NCBI GenBank assembly: GCA_032586195.1
Contig: JAWHQP010000006.1
Span: forward strand, 62,001-126,000
Length of the DNA: 64,000 nt
Reading direction: 5' to 3'
DNA from: JAWHQP01 sp032586195
GTDB lineage: Bacteria > Pseudomonadota > Gammaproteobacteria > Enterobacterales > Pasteurellaceae
The notes under the pieces were generated by a model. That model was given only the letters and a program-made list of their open reading frames with translations. It made no database searches and was not told the DNA's origin. Below are positions 43,028 to 52,248 of this stretch, piece by piece (within the stretch, counting starts at the first letter, position 1; the number at the start of each line of letters is the position of its first letter). The translations under genes were made by a program, and so were the position numbers.

Positions 43028-43062
43028 CGCTCAACGAGGAGAATATTAATTCCCGTTGAGCG
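43028..43062 (+). promoter_or_regulatory. Stem-loop in the ackA leader
   Basis: CGCTCAACG/CGTTGAGCG, 9-bp stem with a 17-nt purine-rich loop, 36 bp before ackA. No T tract follows, so it is unlikely to be a terminator; perhaps mRNA stability or translation control. Confidence 0.5.
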
Positions 43063-43098
43063 TCCTTTAACTTCAAGCTAACTTAAAATAGGTTATTT

Positions 43099-44301
43099 AT
43101 GTCTGAAAAATTAATCCTCGTCCTCAACTGCGGTAGTTCCTCATTAAAATTCTCAATTTTAAATCCAAATACCGGTGACGAAAAACTTTCCGGTCTTGCT
43201 GAAGCTTTCTACCTGCCGGAAGCGCGTATTAAATGGAAATTACATGGTGAGAAAGGCAATGCAGATTTAGGTGCTGGTGCAGCTCATAGCGAAGCATTAA
43301 ATTTCATGGTAAACCATATTTTCACTCAGGATCCTTCATTAAAAGACAGTATTGTGGCAATCGGTCACCGCATCGTTCACGGCGGTGAAAAATTTACTTC
43401 TTCCGTGATTGTTAATGACGAAGTGGTTAAAGGCATTAAAGATGCTATCCAATTTGCACCGCTGCATAACCCGGCACATCTTATCGGTATTGAAGAATCC
43501 TTCAAAATCTTCCCGCATTTAAAAGATAAAAATGTTGCGGTATTTGATACCGCATTCCACCAGACTATGCCTGAAGAAGCATTCTTATATGCATTACCAT
43601 ATTCTCTCTATAAAGAACACGGCATACGTCGCTACGGTGCTCACGGTACCAGCCATTATTTCGTAAGCCGCGAAGCAGCCAAACGCTTAGGTGTAGCGGA
43701 AGATAAAATTAACGTAATTACCTGCCACTTAGGTAACGGCGGATCTATTTCCGCCATCCGTCACGGTAAATGTATCGATACCTCAATGGGCTTAACCCCA
43801 CTGGAAGGCCTGGTAATGGGTACGCGCTGCGGTGATATCGACCCGGCTATCATATTCTATATGCATGATACTTTAGGTATGAGCGTAGAAGAAATCAACA
43901 CAACCCTCACGAAAAAATCCGGTCTGTTAGGTTTAACCGAAATCACCAGTGACTGCCGTTATGCGGAAGAGAACTATGAAAAAGAAGTGCCGGCAAAACG
44001 TGCTTTAGACGTATATTGCTACCGTTTAGCCAAATACATCGGTTCTTATATGGCGGTGATCGGTGAACGTTTAGATGCTATCGTGTTTACCGGCGGTATC
44101 GGTGAAAACTCCGCGCACGTGCGTGAATTAACATTGAATCACTTGAAATTATTCGGTTACCAATTAGATCAAGAGAAAAATTTGGCCGCCCGTTTTGGTA
44201 ACGAAGGTGTGATTACCGCAGACGGTACGCCGATCGCTATTGTTCTTCCGACCAACGAAGAATTAGTCATTGCACAGGATACGGCCCGTCTCTGTATCTA
44301 A
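43099..44301 (+). CDS. ackA: Acetate kinase AckA
   Basis: Converts acetyl-phosphate and ADP to acetate and ATP, the energy-yielding step of acetate fermentation. 400 aa, ASKHA fold. LVLNCGSSSLKFS starts the chain, GHRIVHGGE, FDTAFHQTMP with the catalytic Asp, HLGNGGSI, and FTGGIGEN follow. Upstream of pta, with a terminator-like hairpin between them. The promoter should lie in the 200 bp after lacI. Confidence 0.97.
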   Translation: MSEKLILVLNCGSSSLKFSILNPNTGDEKLSGLAEAFYLPEARIKWKLHGEKGNADLGAGAAHSEALNFMVNHIFTQDPSLKDSIVAIGHRIVHGGEKFTSSVIVNDEVVKGIKDAIQFAPLHNPAHLIGIEESFKIFPHLKDKNVAVFDTAFHQTMPEEAFLYALPYSLYKEHGIRRYGAHGTSHYFVSREAAKRLGVAEDKINVITCHLGNGGSISAIRHGKCIDTSMGLTPLEGLVMGTRCGDIDPAIIFYMHDTLGMSVEEINTTLTKKSGLLGLTEITSDCRYAEENYEKEVPAKRALDVYCYRLAKYIGSYMAVIGERLDAIVFTGGIGENSAHVRELTLNHLKLFGYQLDQEKNLAARFGNEGVITADGTPIAIVLPTNEELVIAQDTARLCI

Positions 44302-44312
44302 TTTAAATCTAA

Positions 44313-44343
44313 GCTGCCGAATTGCTCGGCAGCTTCTTTTTTT
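44313..44343 (+). terminator. Terminator or attenuating hairpin between ackA and pta
   Basis: GCTGCCGA/TCGGCAGC perfect 8-bp stem, 5-nt loop, then TTCTTTTTTT. Would reduce pta expression relative to ackA unless pta has its own promoter. Confidence 0.85.
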
Positions 44344-44372
44344 AACATCTGAAAATCAATATAAGGTTTATT

Positions 44373-46511
44373 ATGTCACGTACAATTATCCTTGTTCCTA
44401 TCAGTGCTGGCGTAGGTCTAACCAGCATCAGCCTTGGTCTTACCCGTGCTTTAGAAGAAAAAGGGGCAAAAGTTGGTTTCATGAAACCGATTTCACAGCC
44501 TCGTTCTGGTGAAGATCGGCTGGACCGAACCACTTCAATCATGCGTACTAGTACCACGATTGAAACATCCGAACCGCTAATGCTAAGTGAAGCGGAGAAT
44601 TTAATCGGTCAGAATCAAACCGACGCTTTACTGGAAAAAATCGTCGCTCAATATCAGAAAATCAGCCGGAATAATGAAATCATTGTGGTTGAAGGATTAA
44701 TTCCGACCCGCAAAAATTCTTACGCCAACAGTGTAAACTATGACGTGGCGCAGGCTCTTGATGCGGAAATTATTCTCGTAGCGGCACCGACGACGGAAAC
44801 GCCGGCGGAATTAAAAGAACGTGTTGAAGCGGCGGCGGCATCATTCGGCGGCAAAAGTAACCCTAACCTGTTAGGTGTTGTCATCAATAAATTCAATGCT
44901 CCGGTTGATGAATCGGGTCGTACCCGTCCGGATTTAGCGGAAATCTTCGATTCATTTCAGCACAGCCATAACAACGAGGCTGAAGTATATAAATTATTTG
45001 AATCCAGCCCGATTAAGGTATTGGCCTGTATAGCCTGGTCGCCGGAATTAATTGCTACCCGTGTAATTGATATCGTAAAACACTTAGGGGCTTCCATTCT
45101 GAACGAAGGCGATATGAATCGTCGAGTTCGTGGGATTACATTTTGCGCCCGGACTTTGCCGAATATGGTTGAACATTTCAAAACAGGAGCATTATTGGTG
45201 GTATCCGCCGATCGTCCGGAAGTTTTGACCGCGGCGGCATTGGCAGCTACCAGCGGTATTGAAATCGGCGGTATTTTATTGACCGGCGGTTACAAGATCG
45301 ATGCTCAAATCAAAAAATTATGCCAGCCGGCTTTTGAATCCACCCGTTTACCGATGTTCCGCGTAGAGGGCAACACATGGCAAACCGCATTAAGCCTGCA
45401 AAGCTTCAATCTTGAAGTGCCCGTGGACGACAAAGAACGTATTGAAAGCATCAAACAATACACCAGTAAGAAATTCGATGTCGCATTTATCGATTCATTA
45501 GTAGCGGAATCTTCCCGTGCCCGCCGTTTATCTCCGCCTGCATTCCGTTTCCAATTAACCGAATTGGCGCGTGCAGCGAAAAAACGTATCGTATTACCGG
45601 AAGGTGACGAACCTCGTACCATCAAAGCCGCCGCGCTATGTGCCGAACGCGGCATTGCACAATGCGTTCTGTTAGCCAACCCGGCTGACGTTCAACGCGT
45701 GGCGGAAGCTCAAGGGGTAACCTTGGGGGCCGGTATCAGCGTAATCGATCCGGCCAGCGTACGTGAAAACTATGTCGCCCGTCTGGTCGAATTACGTAAG
45801 GCAAAAGGCATGACCGAAACCGCCGCTCGCGAACAGTTGGAAGACACCGTGGTGCTCGGCACTATGATGTTGGAAGCCGGCGAAGTGGACGGCTTGGTTT
45901 CAGGTGCGGTACACACCACCGCGAATACCATTCGTCCGCCAATGCAAATCATCAAAACCGCGCCGGGCAGCTCTATCGTTTCTTCTATTTTCTTCATGCT
46001 ATTACCGGATCAAGTGCTGGTATATGGTGACTGTGCGGTAAACCCTGATCCGACGGCAGAACAATTAGCTGAAATCGCGATTCAATCCGCGGATTCCGCC
46101 AAGGCATTCGGTATCGACCCGCGCGTCGCCATGATCTCATACTCCACAGGCACCTCCGGTGCGGGCGCGGACGTTGAGAAAGTAAAAGAAGCAACGCGTC
46201 TCGCCCAAGAAAAACGCCCTGATTTATTAATCGACGGCCCATTACAATATGATGCTGCAATAATGGAAGACGTGGCCCGCTCTAAAGCGCCAAACTCTAA
46301 AGTGGCCGGTAGAGCAACCGTATTCGTATTCCCTGATTTGAATACGGGCAACACCACCTATAAAGCGGTACAGCGTTCTGCTGATTTGGTCTCTATCGGC
46401 CCGATGCTGCAAGGTATGCGTAAACCGGTAAACGATCTCTCTCGCGGTGCGTTAGTGGATGATATCGTGTACACCATTGCCTTAACTGCAATTCAAGCGG
46501 CACAAAATTAA
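44373..46511 (+). CDS. pta: Phosphate acetyltransferase Pta
   Basis: Converts acetyl-CoA and phosphate to acetyl-phosphate. 712 aa, the long three-domain form: an N-terminal P-loop-like domain (ILVPISAGVGLTSI), a central DRTGG domain, and the C-terminal catalytic PTA_PTB domain from about residue 390 (KKRIVLPEGDEPRTIKAA, SYSTGTSGAG, GPLQYDAAI, FPDLNTGN). Forms the acetate pathway with ackA. Confidence 0.96.
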   Translation: MSRTIILVPISAGVGLTSISLGLTRALEEKGAKVGFMKPISQPRSGEDRLDRTTSIMRTSTTIETSEPLMLSEAENLIGQNQTDALLEKIVAQYQKISRNNEIIVVEGLIPTRKNSYANSVNYDVAQALDAEIILVAAPTTETPAELKERVEAAAASFGGKSNPNLLGVVINKFNAPVDESGRTRPDLAEIFDSFQHSHNNEAEVYKLFESSPIKVLACIAWSPELIATRVIDIVKHLGASILNEGDMNRRVRGITFCARTLPNMVEHFKTGALLVVSADRPEVLTAAALAATSGIEIGGILLTGGYKIDAQIKKLCQPAFESTRLPMFRVEGNTWQTALSLQSFNLEVPVDDKERIESIKQYTSKKFDVAFIDSLVAESSRARRLSPPAFRFQLTELARAAKKRIVLPEGDEPRTIKAAALCAERGIAQCVLLANPADVQRVAEAQGVTLGAGISVIDPASVRENYVARLVELRKAKGMTETAAREQLEDTVVLGTMMLEAGEVDGLVSGAVHTTANTIRPPMQIIKTAPGSSIVSSIFFMLLPDQVLVYGDCAVNPDPTAEQLAEIAIQSADSAKAFGIDPRVAMISYSTGTSGAGADVEKVKEATRLAQEKRPDLLIDGPLQYDAAIMEDVARSKAPNSKVAGRATVFVFPDLNTGNTTYKAVQRSADLVSIGPMLQGMRKPVNDLSRGALVDDIVYTIALTAIQAAQN

Positions 46512-46530
46512 TAAAAGTCGCAAAATCGAC

Positions 46531-46539
46531 ACCGCACTT
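46531..46539 (-). repeat. DNA uptake signal sequence
   Basis: Exact ACCGCACTT 20 bp after pta. Confidence 0.9.
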
Positions 46540-46564
46540 TTTACTGCGGTTATCAATGACACAA

Positions 46565-46595
46565 AACCTATCAAGCAAAATTGATGGGTTTTCTT
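46565..46595 (+). terminator. Probable pta terminator
   Basis: AACCTATCAA/TTGATGGGTT, 10-bp stem with one G-U pair, 6-nt loop, then TTTTCTT. Confidence 0.6.
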
Positions 46596-46629
46596 ATGGT
46601 TAAATCCAATTTTTTATTTCTTCAGATAT

Positions 46630-46654
46630 AAAAAAGGACGCCTTTCAGCGCCCT
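46630..46654 (-). terminator. rplT terminator
   Basis: On the minus strand AGGGCGC pairs with GCGTCCT (one mismatch) and a T6 tract follows, 19 bp after the rplT stop. Confidence 0.75.
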
Positions 46655-46673
46655 AATCATCTTATCTTTAACA

Positions 46674-47027
46674 TTAAAGAACAGATTTTGCCTTTTCAAC
46701 CAAAGCGGCAAATGCCACTTTATCGAATACGGCGATATCGGCAAGAATCTTACGGTCGATTTCAACTGAAGCTTTTTTCAAACCGTTGATGAATTTACTG
46801 TAAGATAAACCGTTTTGACGAGCCGCCGCGTTGATACGTGCAATCCATAATTGACGGAATTGACGTTTACGCTGACGACGGTCACGGTAAGCATATTGAC
46901 CGGCTTTGATCACCGCTTGGAACGCAACACGATAAACACGTGAGCGTGCGCCATAATAACCTTTAGCAGCCTTAAGAACTTTCTTATGGCGTGCTCTTGC
47001 AATAACACCACGTTTTACACGAGCCAT
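46674..47027 (-). CDS. rplT: 50S ribosomal protein L20
   Basis: 117 aa, basic, starting MARVKRGVIARARHKK; binds 23S rRNA early in 50S assembly. GGAGAT precedes the ATG. Last gene of infC-rpmI-rplT. In enterics L20 represses this operon by binding its mRNA; the relevant pseudoknot could not be verified here. Confidence 0.97.
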   Translation of the reverse strand: MARVKRGVIARARHKKVLKAAKGYYGARSRVYRVAFQAVIKAGQYAYRDRRQRKRQFRQLWIARINAAARQNGLSYSKFINGLKKASVEIDRKILADIAVFDKVAFAALVEKAKSVL

Positions 47028-47084
47028 TATTTAATCTCCTATTGTATATTCTTAACTAAAATGAACTAATCGTACGACTTGTGC

Positions 47085-47282
47085 TTATACGTATGGTAAG
47101 CACGCTACTACTAAAACCTGGTCGGCTTTCGCAACCATGGATTTATGACGTAAATGACGTTTACGTTTAGTGGTTTTTTTAGTCAAAATATGACGTAAAT
47201 GAGATTGTTTGCGTTTGAAACCGCCGGACGCTGTTTTTTTAAAACGTTTGGCAGCACCACGTACTGTTTTAATTTTAGGCAT
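47085..47282 (-). CDS. rpmI: 50S ribosomal protein L35
   Basis: 65 aa, [21 protein letters not shown] followed by [14 protein letters not shown]; highly basic. Between infC (100 bp upstream) and rplT (57 bp downstream), the normal order. Confidence 0.97.
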
Positions 47283-47382
47283 TGTTTAAATAACTCCGCA
47301 TTGTTTAGGTTAATACATAATAATCAGGCGAATTTTAGGGTACATTGGAAATACACCCTAAAAATTACTTGCAAAGCACTCA

Positions 47383-47925
47383 TTATTTCTTTTTCGGGGC
47401 GAGCACCATAATAGCTTGACGGCCTTCAAGTTTACCCGGAGCGGATTCCACTACCGAGATATCGGCCAGATCGTTTTTAACACGCTCCAGCACTTCAAGA
47501 CCGATGTTCTGGTGGGCCATTTCACGTCCGCGGAAACGAACGGTGATTTTGGCTTTATCCCCATCTTCTAAAAAGCGAATCAGGCTGCGTAGTTTTACCT
47601 GATAATCGCCTTCATCTGTGCCGGGACGGAATTTAATTTCCTTCACTTGCACAACTTTCTGCTTTTTCTTCTGCTCTTTCGCCGCTTTATCTTTTTCATA
47701 AAGGAATTTACCGTAGTTCATAATACGGCACACAGGCGGCTCGGCATTCGGGCTGATTTCTACAAGATCTAATTCCGCCTGTTCAGCCATATCTAAAGCT
47801 TGTTGAAGTGAAACGATACCTACTTGCTCACCTTCTTGGTCAATCAAGCGAACTTCTTTCGCTCTGATTTCATCGTTAATACGATTCGGGCGAGCGACAA
47901 CTGGTGCTTTTTTTACGGTTTTTAT
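47383..47925 (-). CDS. infC: Translation initiation factor IF-3, apparent AUA start
   Basis: Checks start-codon pairing on the 30S subunit. N-domain RPNRINDEIRAKEVRLI, linker rich in Lys (AAKEQKKKQKVVQVKEIK), C-domain with FRPGTDEGDYQVK and VRFRGREMAHQ. No ATG fits: a TTG at 47931 is only 2 nt from the GAGGA ribosome site (47938-47934), while ATA at 47925 is 8 nt from it and yields MKTVKKAP and 180 aa, the E. coli length. E. coli infC uses AUU for autoregulation, so a rare start is expected. Confidence 0.9.
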   Translation of the reverse strand: MKTVKKAPVVARPNRINDEIRAKEVRLIDQEGEQVGIVSLQQALDMAEQAELDLVEISPNAEPPVCRIMNYGKFLYEKDKAAKEQKKKQKVVQVKEIKFRPGTDEGDYQVKLRSLIRFLEDGDKAKITVRFRGREMAHQNIGLEVLERVKNDLADISVVESAPGKLEGRQAIMVLAPKKK

Positions 47926-48249
47926 AGTCAAATTCCTCTATTAGCGTTAAGCGATTCAATATTCCTTTCGCTTGCCGCGAATAAATACTGACTGTCGGAG
48001 CACTGCTTACACAGTGAAAATCGGTTTGAGATTGTAAAGAATATCCCTTGTGTTTGCAAGCAAATTCGCAGTAAATTTTAGCGTAAAAAATCATCAAAAC
48101 AGCACCGCGCTTTATTGTCGCCGTTATCTATTTCATTTCCTTTTTCCAACCATATTCGCCGACTACTATTTACAAACACTTATCATTCTCTTATATTGGT
48201 CAGTTCTGGGAAAACAACATTACATTAACAACTAATAAAAAGGAAATTT
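47926..48249. other. Spacer between infC and the binding-protein gene
   Basis: 324 bp. It must hold the infC promoter (minus) and the promoter of the gene at 48250. ACTTATCATTCTC at about 48177 resembles part of a Fur site. A near-uptake signal (ACCGCGCTT) occurs near 48104. No gene seen. Confidence 0.4.
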
Positions 48250-49278
48250 ATGCTTAAACACAAACATAAGCTTATCTTATCTCTAGGGGCCGCGGCTGTA
48301 TTGTCGGCAACAAATGGCTTTGCGGAAGGAAAACTTAAAATCTATTGTTCCATTCAAAATGAAGGCTGCGAAAAAATGGCTCAGGCATTTTCACGGCAAT
48401 ACCATGTAGATACTCAATTCGTGCGGCAAAGTACGGGCGTGGTGCTAAGTAAACTCAAAATGGAACAAAACAATCCACAGGCCGACATTTGGTATGGCGG
48501 CACCATTGAACCGCATTTTCAAGCGGCCGAACAAGGACTGTTAGATAAATACCGCTCACCTAAACAGGCAGATATTCTTCCACAGTTTAAACCCTTAACA
48601 GATAAATGGGGCGATTACACCAGCGTAGTATACCTAATGGTGCTTGGCATTGGTGTAAATACTCAAAAATTCTCTGAACTGGGCTTAGCGCAGCCGACCT
48701 GTTTTTCCGATTTACTCAATCCTGTTTTCAAACAGATGCTGCAATATCCAGATCCTCGTTCTTCCGGCACAGGTTACACCTTTCTCACTACCCTTGTACA
48801 GCTTTGGGGTGAGGATAAAGCTTTTGATTACCTGAAAAAACTCAAACCTAATGTAGGCAAATACGCTAATAGCGGGCTTGCAACCAAAAATCTCAGCACA
48901 GGCGAAGTAGGTATTGATATTAGCTTTATGCATTCTTATGAGCGCGAACAAGATTTAGGTGGCCCGGTACAGGCTTCTCCCGCTTGTGAAGGCATGGGTT
49001 ACGCTTTGGGAGGCACTAGCATTATTAAAGGTGCACGCAATTTAGACAATGCGAAATTATTTATGGATTGGGCGCTGTCACCTGAGGCACAGGAAATTCC
49101 TTGGCGAGAAACAGGGGCATATCAAATCCCTACTAACATTCATGCAGAATCTTCACCACGTTCATTAAAATTATCCGAGTTAAAATTAATTGACTACGAT
49201 TATGACCGTTTCAGCTCGCCGACAGAAGCGAAACGATTGATCGATCGTTGGGTAAGCGAAGTGAAAATGACGGAATAA
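48250..49278 (+). CDS. Periplasmic ABC binding protein, FbpA/AfuA type, orphan
   Basis: 342 aa, signal peptide ending near residue 25 (TNGFA before EGKLK). Class of iron(III)/sugar-phosphate/2-aminoethylphosphonate binding proteins: LKIYCSIQNEGCEKMAQAF, NPQADIWYGGTIEPHF, DPRSSGTGYTFL, GGTSIIKGARN. The pair of consecutive tyrosines that bind iron in FbpA is not evident, so a sugar phosphate or other anion, as for AfuA, is possible. No permease or ATPase gene adjoins. AAGGAAA precedes the ATG. Confidence 0.82.
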   Translation: MLKHKHKLILSLGAAAVLSATNGFAEGKLKIYCSIQNEGCEKMAQAFSRQYHVDTQFVRQSTGVVLSKLKMEQNNPQADIWYGGTIEPHFQAAEQGLLDKYRSPKQADILPQFKPLTDKWGDYTSVVYLMVLGIGVNTQKFSELGLAQPTCFSDLLNPVFKQMLQYPDPRSSGTGYTFLTTLVQLWGEDKAFDYLKKLKPNVGKYANSGLATKNLSTGEVGIDISFMHSYEREQDLGGPVQASPACEGMGYALGGTSIIKGARNLDNAKLFMDWALSPEAQEIPWRETGAYQIPTNIHAESSPRSLKLSELKLIDYDYDRFSSPTEAKRLIDRWVSEVKMTE

Positions 49279-49338
49279 TTTTCATCATCAAAAACAAGGA
49301 CGAACACAATGTTCGCCCTTTTATCATTATCCGCGCGA

Positions 49339-49347
49339 AAGTGCGGT
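49339..49347 (+). repeat. DNA uptake signal sequence
   Basis: Exact AAGTGCGGT with GAGTTTT behind it, between the binding-protein gene and thrS. Confidence 0.9.
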
Positions 49348-49369
49348 GCTAAGAATCCGAGTTTTAAAA

Positions 49370-51301
49370 TTATTCTTCGCCCAATAATTTCAATTCACGT
49401 GCACGAACCTGTTTCTTCATGATTTGCGCAAATTCCGCCACATCAAAGGTACCTAAATCTACCCCTTTGCGCGTACGCACCGCCACTTTGCCGGCTTCAA
49501 TTTCCTTATCACCGCACACCAGCATATACGGCACACGGCGTAGGGTATGTTCGCGAATTTTAAAACCGACCTTTTCATTACGTAAATCGGCTTTAACACG
49601 TAAACCGGCATCAGAAAGGGTTTTCACCACCTCTTTCACATAATCGGCCTGAGAATCGGTAATATTCATCACTACCGCCTGCACCGGCGCCAGCCATGCC
49701 GGGAAGAAACCGGCGTATTCTTCGGTAATAATACCGATGAAGCGTTCAATGGAACCCAAAATCGCACGGTGAATCATAACCGGCGTTTTACGCTCGTTAT
49801 CTTCCGCCACATAAGAGGCGTTTAAACGACCCGGTAACGAGAAATCCAACTGTACCGTACCACATTGCCATTCGCGATCCAAACAGTCACGTAACGCAAA
49901 TTCTAATTTCGGACCGTAGAATGCGCCTTCACCCTCTTGAATCTGATATGTCAGATTCATTTTTTCTAAAGCCGCCGCTAAATCGGCCTCGGCACGATCC
50001 CAGATTTCATCGGAACCGATACGTTTTTCCGGACGCGTAGAAAGTTTGACATAAATATCGGTGAAGCCGAAGGTGCTGTAAATGTCATACACCATTTTTA
50101 CACAACCGGTAACTTCCTGTTCGATTTGCTCTTCAGTACAGAAAATATGGGCGTCATCCTGGGTAAAGCCGCGTACACGCATTAAACCGTGCAATGAACC
50201 GGAAGGTTCGTTACGGTGACAGGAACCGAATTCAGCCATACGAATCGGTAGATCACGATAAGATTTCAAACCTTGATTAAAGATCTGTACGTGACCCGGA
50301 CAGTTCATCGGTTTAATCGCATACTCACGGTTTTCCGATGAAGTGGTAAACATTAAATCACCGTAATTCTGCCAGTGGCCGGTGCGTTCCCACAGCACGC
50401 GATCCATCATAAACGGACCTTTAACTTCCTGATAATCATACTCTTTTAATTTAGTACGCACGAAAGTTTCCAATTCACGGAAGATCGTCCAGCCGTCATT
50501 ATGCCAGAACACCATACCCGGCGCTTCTTCCTGCATATGATATAAATCCAAGGCTTTACCGATTTTACGGTGATCGCGTTTTGCCGCTTCTTCCAAGCGG
50601 TGTAAATGGTCCGCCAGTTGTTTTTTATCCGCCCAAGCGGTCCCGTAAATACGCTGCAGCATTTTGTTCTTGCTGTCACCACGCCAATAGGCACCGGCGA
50701 TCTTCATTAATTTGAAATGATGACAGAAGCGCATATTCGGCACATGCGGGCCGCGGCACATATCGATATATTCTTGGTGATGATACAACGCCGGCGTTGC
50801 GGTACGTTCAATATTTTCATCCAGAATCGCCACTTTGTAGGGCTCGCCGCGTTGTTCAAAGGTATCGCGCGCCTCCTGCCAGCTGACGCGTTTTTTAATC
50901 ACGTCATAATTGGTTTTCGCCAGCTCTAACATACGTTTTTCAATCTCATCCAAATCTTCTTGGCTCAAAGAACGATCTAAATCCACGTCATAGTAAAAAC
51001 CGTTTTCAATCGTCGGACCAATCGCCATTTTTACATCAGGGAAAAGCTGTTTAATGGCATGACCAAGCAGATGAGCGCAAGAATGGCGGATAATTTCCAA
51101 ACCGTCTTCATCTTTGGCTGTGATAATTTGTAATGTGCTGTCCTGATCGATAATATCGCAGGCATCCCGGCGTTCACCGTTCACACGGCCTGCAATAGTG
51201 GCTTTAGCGAGTCCCGCTCCGATACTTTGGGCAACTTCCAGCACGGAAACGGGCTGATCGAACTGACGTTGAGAACCGTCAGGTAAAGTAATAATCGGCA
51301 T
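49370..51301 (-). CDS. thrS: Threonyl-tRNA synthetase
   Basis: Class II synthetase of 643 aa. Order: TGS domain (MPIITLPDGSQRQFD), editing/SAD domain with HxxxH in HSCAHLLGHA, catalytic core with zinc Cys in MNCPGH and motif 2 region FGSCHRNEPSG, HRAILGSIERF, and C-terminal anticodon-binding domain. In many enterics thrS lies directly before infC; here one plus-strand gene stands between them. In E. coli ThrS represses its own translation through a leader; not checked here. Confidence 0.97.
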   Translation of the reverse strand: MPIITLPDGSQRQFDQPVSVLEVAQSIGAGLAKATIAGRVNGERRDACDIIDQDSTLQIITAKDEDGLEIIRHSCAHLLGHAIKQLFPDVKMAIGPTIENGFYYDVDLDRSLSQEDLDEIEKRMLELAKTNYDVIKKRVSWQEARDTFEQRGEPYKVAILDENIERTATPALYHHQEYIDMCRGPHVPNMRFCHHFKLMKIAGAYWRGDSKNKMLQRIYGTAWADKKQLADHLHRLEEAAKRDHRKIGKALDLYHMQEEAPGMVFWHNDGWTIFRELETFVRTKLKEYDYQEVKGPFMMDRVLWERTGHWQNYGDLMFTTSSENREYAIKPMNCPGHVQIFNQGLKSYRDLPIRMAEFGSCHRNEPSGSLHGLMRVRGFTQDDAHIFCTEEQIEQEVTGCVKMVYDIYSTFGFTDIYVKLSTRPEKRIGSDEIWDRAEADLAAALEKMNLTYQIQEGEGAFYGPKLEFALRDCLDREWQCGTVQLDFSLPGRLNASYVAEDNERKTPVMIHRAILGSIERFIGIITEEYAGFFPAWLAPVQAVVMNITDSQADYVKEVVKTLSDAGLRVKADLRNEKVGFKIREHTLRRVPYMLVCGDKEIEAGKVAVRTRKGVDLGTFDVAEFAQIMKKQVRARELKLLGEE

Positions 51302-51362
51302 GTTAAATCCTTATACAGTGGTAACCCATACGAAAGGTTACTTGTGCGTGTAAAATAAAATG

Positions 51363-51385
51363 AAAAAAAGTGCTAAAAATAGCAC
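51363..51385 (-). terminator. grxB terminator
   Basis: On the minus strand GTGCTA-TTTT-TAGCAC and then T7; the outer part is an exact uptake signal (51384-51392). Confidence 0.8.
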
Positions 51386-51464
51386 CGCACTTTTATGTGA
51401 TACCTACAATGTATGATAAAAGCGCGGTGCATTTTAGCACAGTTTCGTTAAATTCAAAAATCGC

Positions 51465-52115
51465 TTAAACGGCTTTTTCCGTGTAAAGCGGCACTTGAGC
51501 CTGTTCGGACATGGTCGTCACATATTGCCGCACTTTCGGCGGAAACTGAAGACCTTTGACGCAAGTAAGATTGCGCAGCATTGGGAACAGCATAATATCT
51601 TCATAGGAAAGTTGTCCGCTTGCCGCGGTCGACGACACTATGAGGTTTTCCAACTGAGCCAGATCCGCGGTTAATTGGGCTAAATAATGAGAAGTCCGGG
51701 CTAAATTATCGCTAAATGATCCGATACTCGCAGATTTTTTACTTTCAAAGTAACGCACAGCGCTTTCCGTACGAAATTCCTCCAGACCGAGCTGCACAAA
51801 ACGCGGCAATAATAAATGGTTGTAATACGGCCCTACTTTTTGCATCCATTCGTTGACATTCTCTCTGATCTGTTCCGCCAGAATCTTGTGATCACCGCAA
51901 TTCTCATCCACGAAACGTACAATATCCAAGCTTTCCGGCATAGCGACACCCTCAGCTTTCTCCAAAATCGGCACTACTTTTTTCCCGATCAAACGTACCG
52001 GAGTATCATCGTCATCATTGGCTAATACGATTTTTTCAAACGGAACATTCTTTAATCCGAAAATCATGCGGGCCCGCACACAGAACGGACAGTGATCGTA
52101 CACATACAGTTTCAT
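51465..52115 (-). CDS. grxB: Glutaredoxin 2
   Basis: Glutathione-dependent thiol-disulphide oxidoreductase of the GST-like GrxB type, 216 aa. Active site CPFC at residues 9-12 (YDHCPFCVRAR); cis-Pro in GKKVVPIL; C-terminal helical domain up to residue 216. Followed by thrS on the same strand after a terminator. Confidence 0.93.
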   Translation of the reverse strand: MKLYVYDHCPFCVRARMIFGLKNVPFEKIVLANDDDDTPVRLIGKKVVPILEKAEGVAMPESLDIVRFVDENCGDHKILAEQIRENVNEWMQKVGPYYNHLLLPRFVQLGLEEFRTESAVRYFESKKSASIGSFSDNLARTSHYLAQLTADLAQLENLIVSSTAASGQLSYEDIMLFPMLRNLTCVKGLQFPPKVRQYVTTMSEQAQVPLYTEKAV

Positions 52116-52248
52116 AGGCTTCTCCTTATTTAAGTTTGTGCCATTATACTCCGAACGTTAAAAAATTTGAGCTATATCACGGAAAATAACTGTTTTTTTG
52201 TCTATTATGAATACGATCTTAAATGCTCAGCAATTTGAGGGGGTTATT

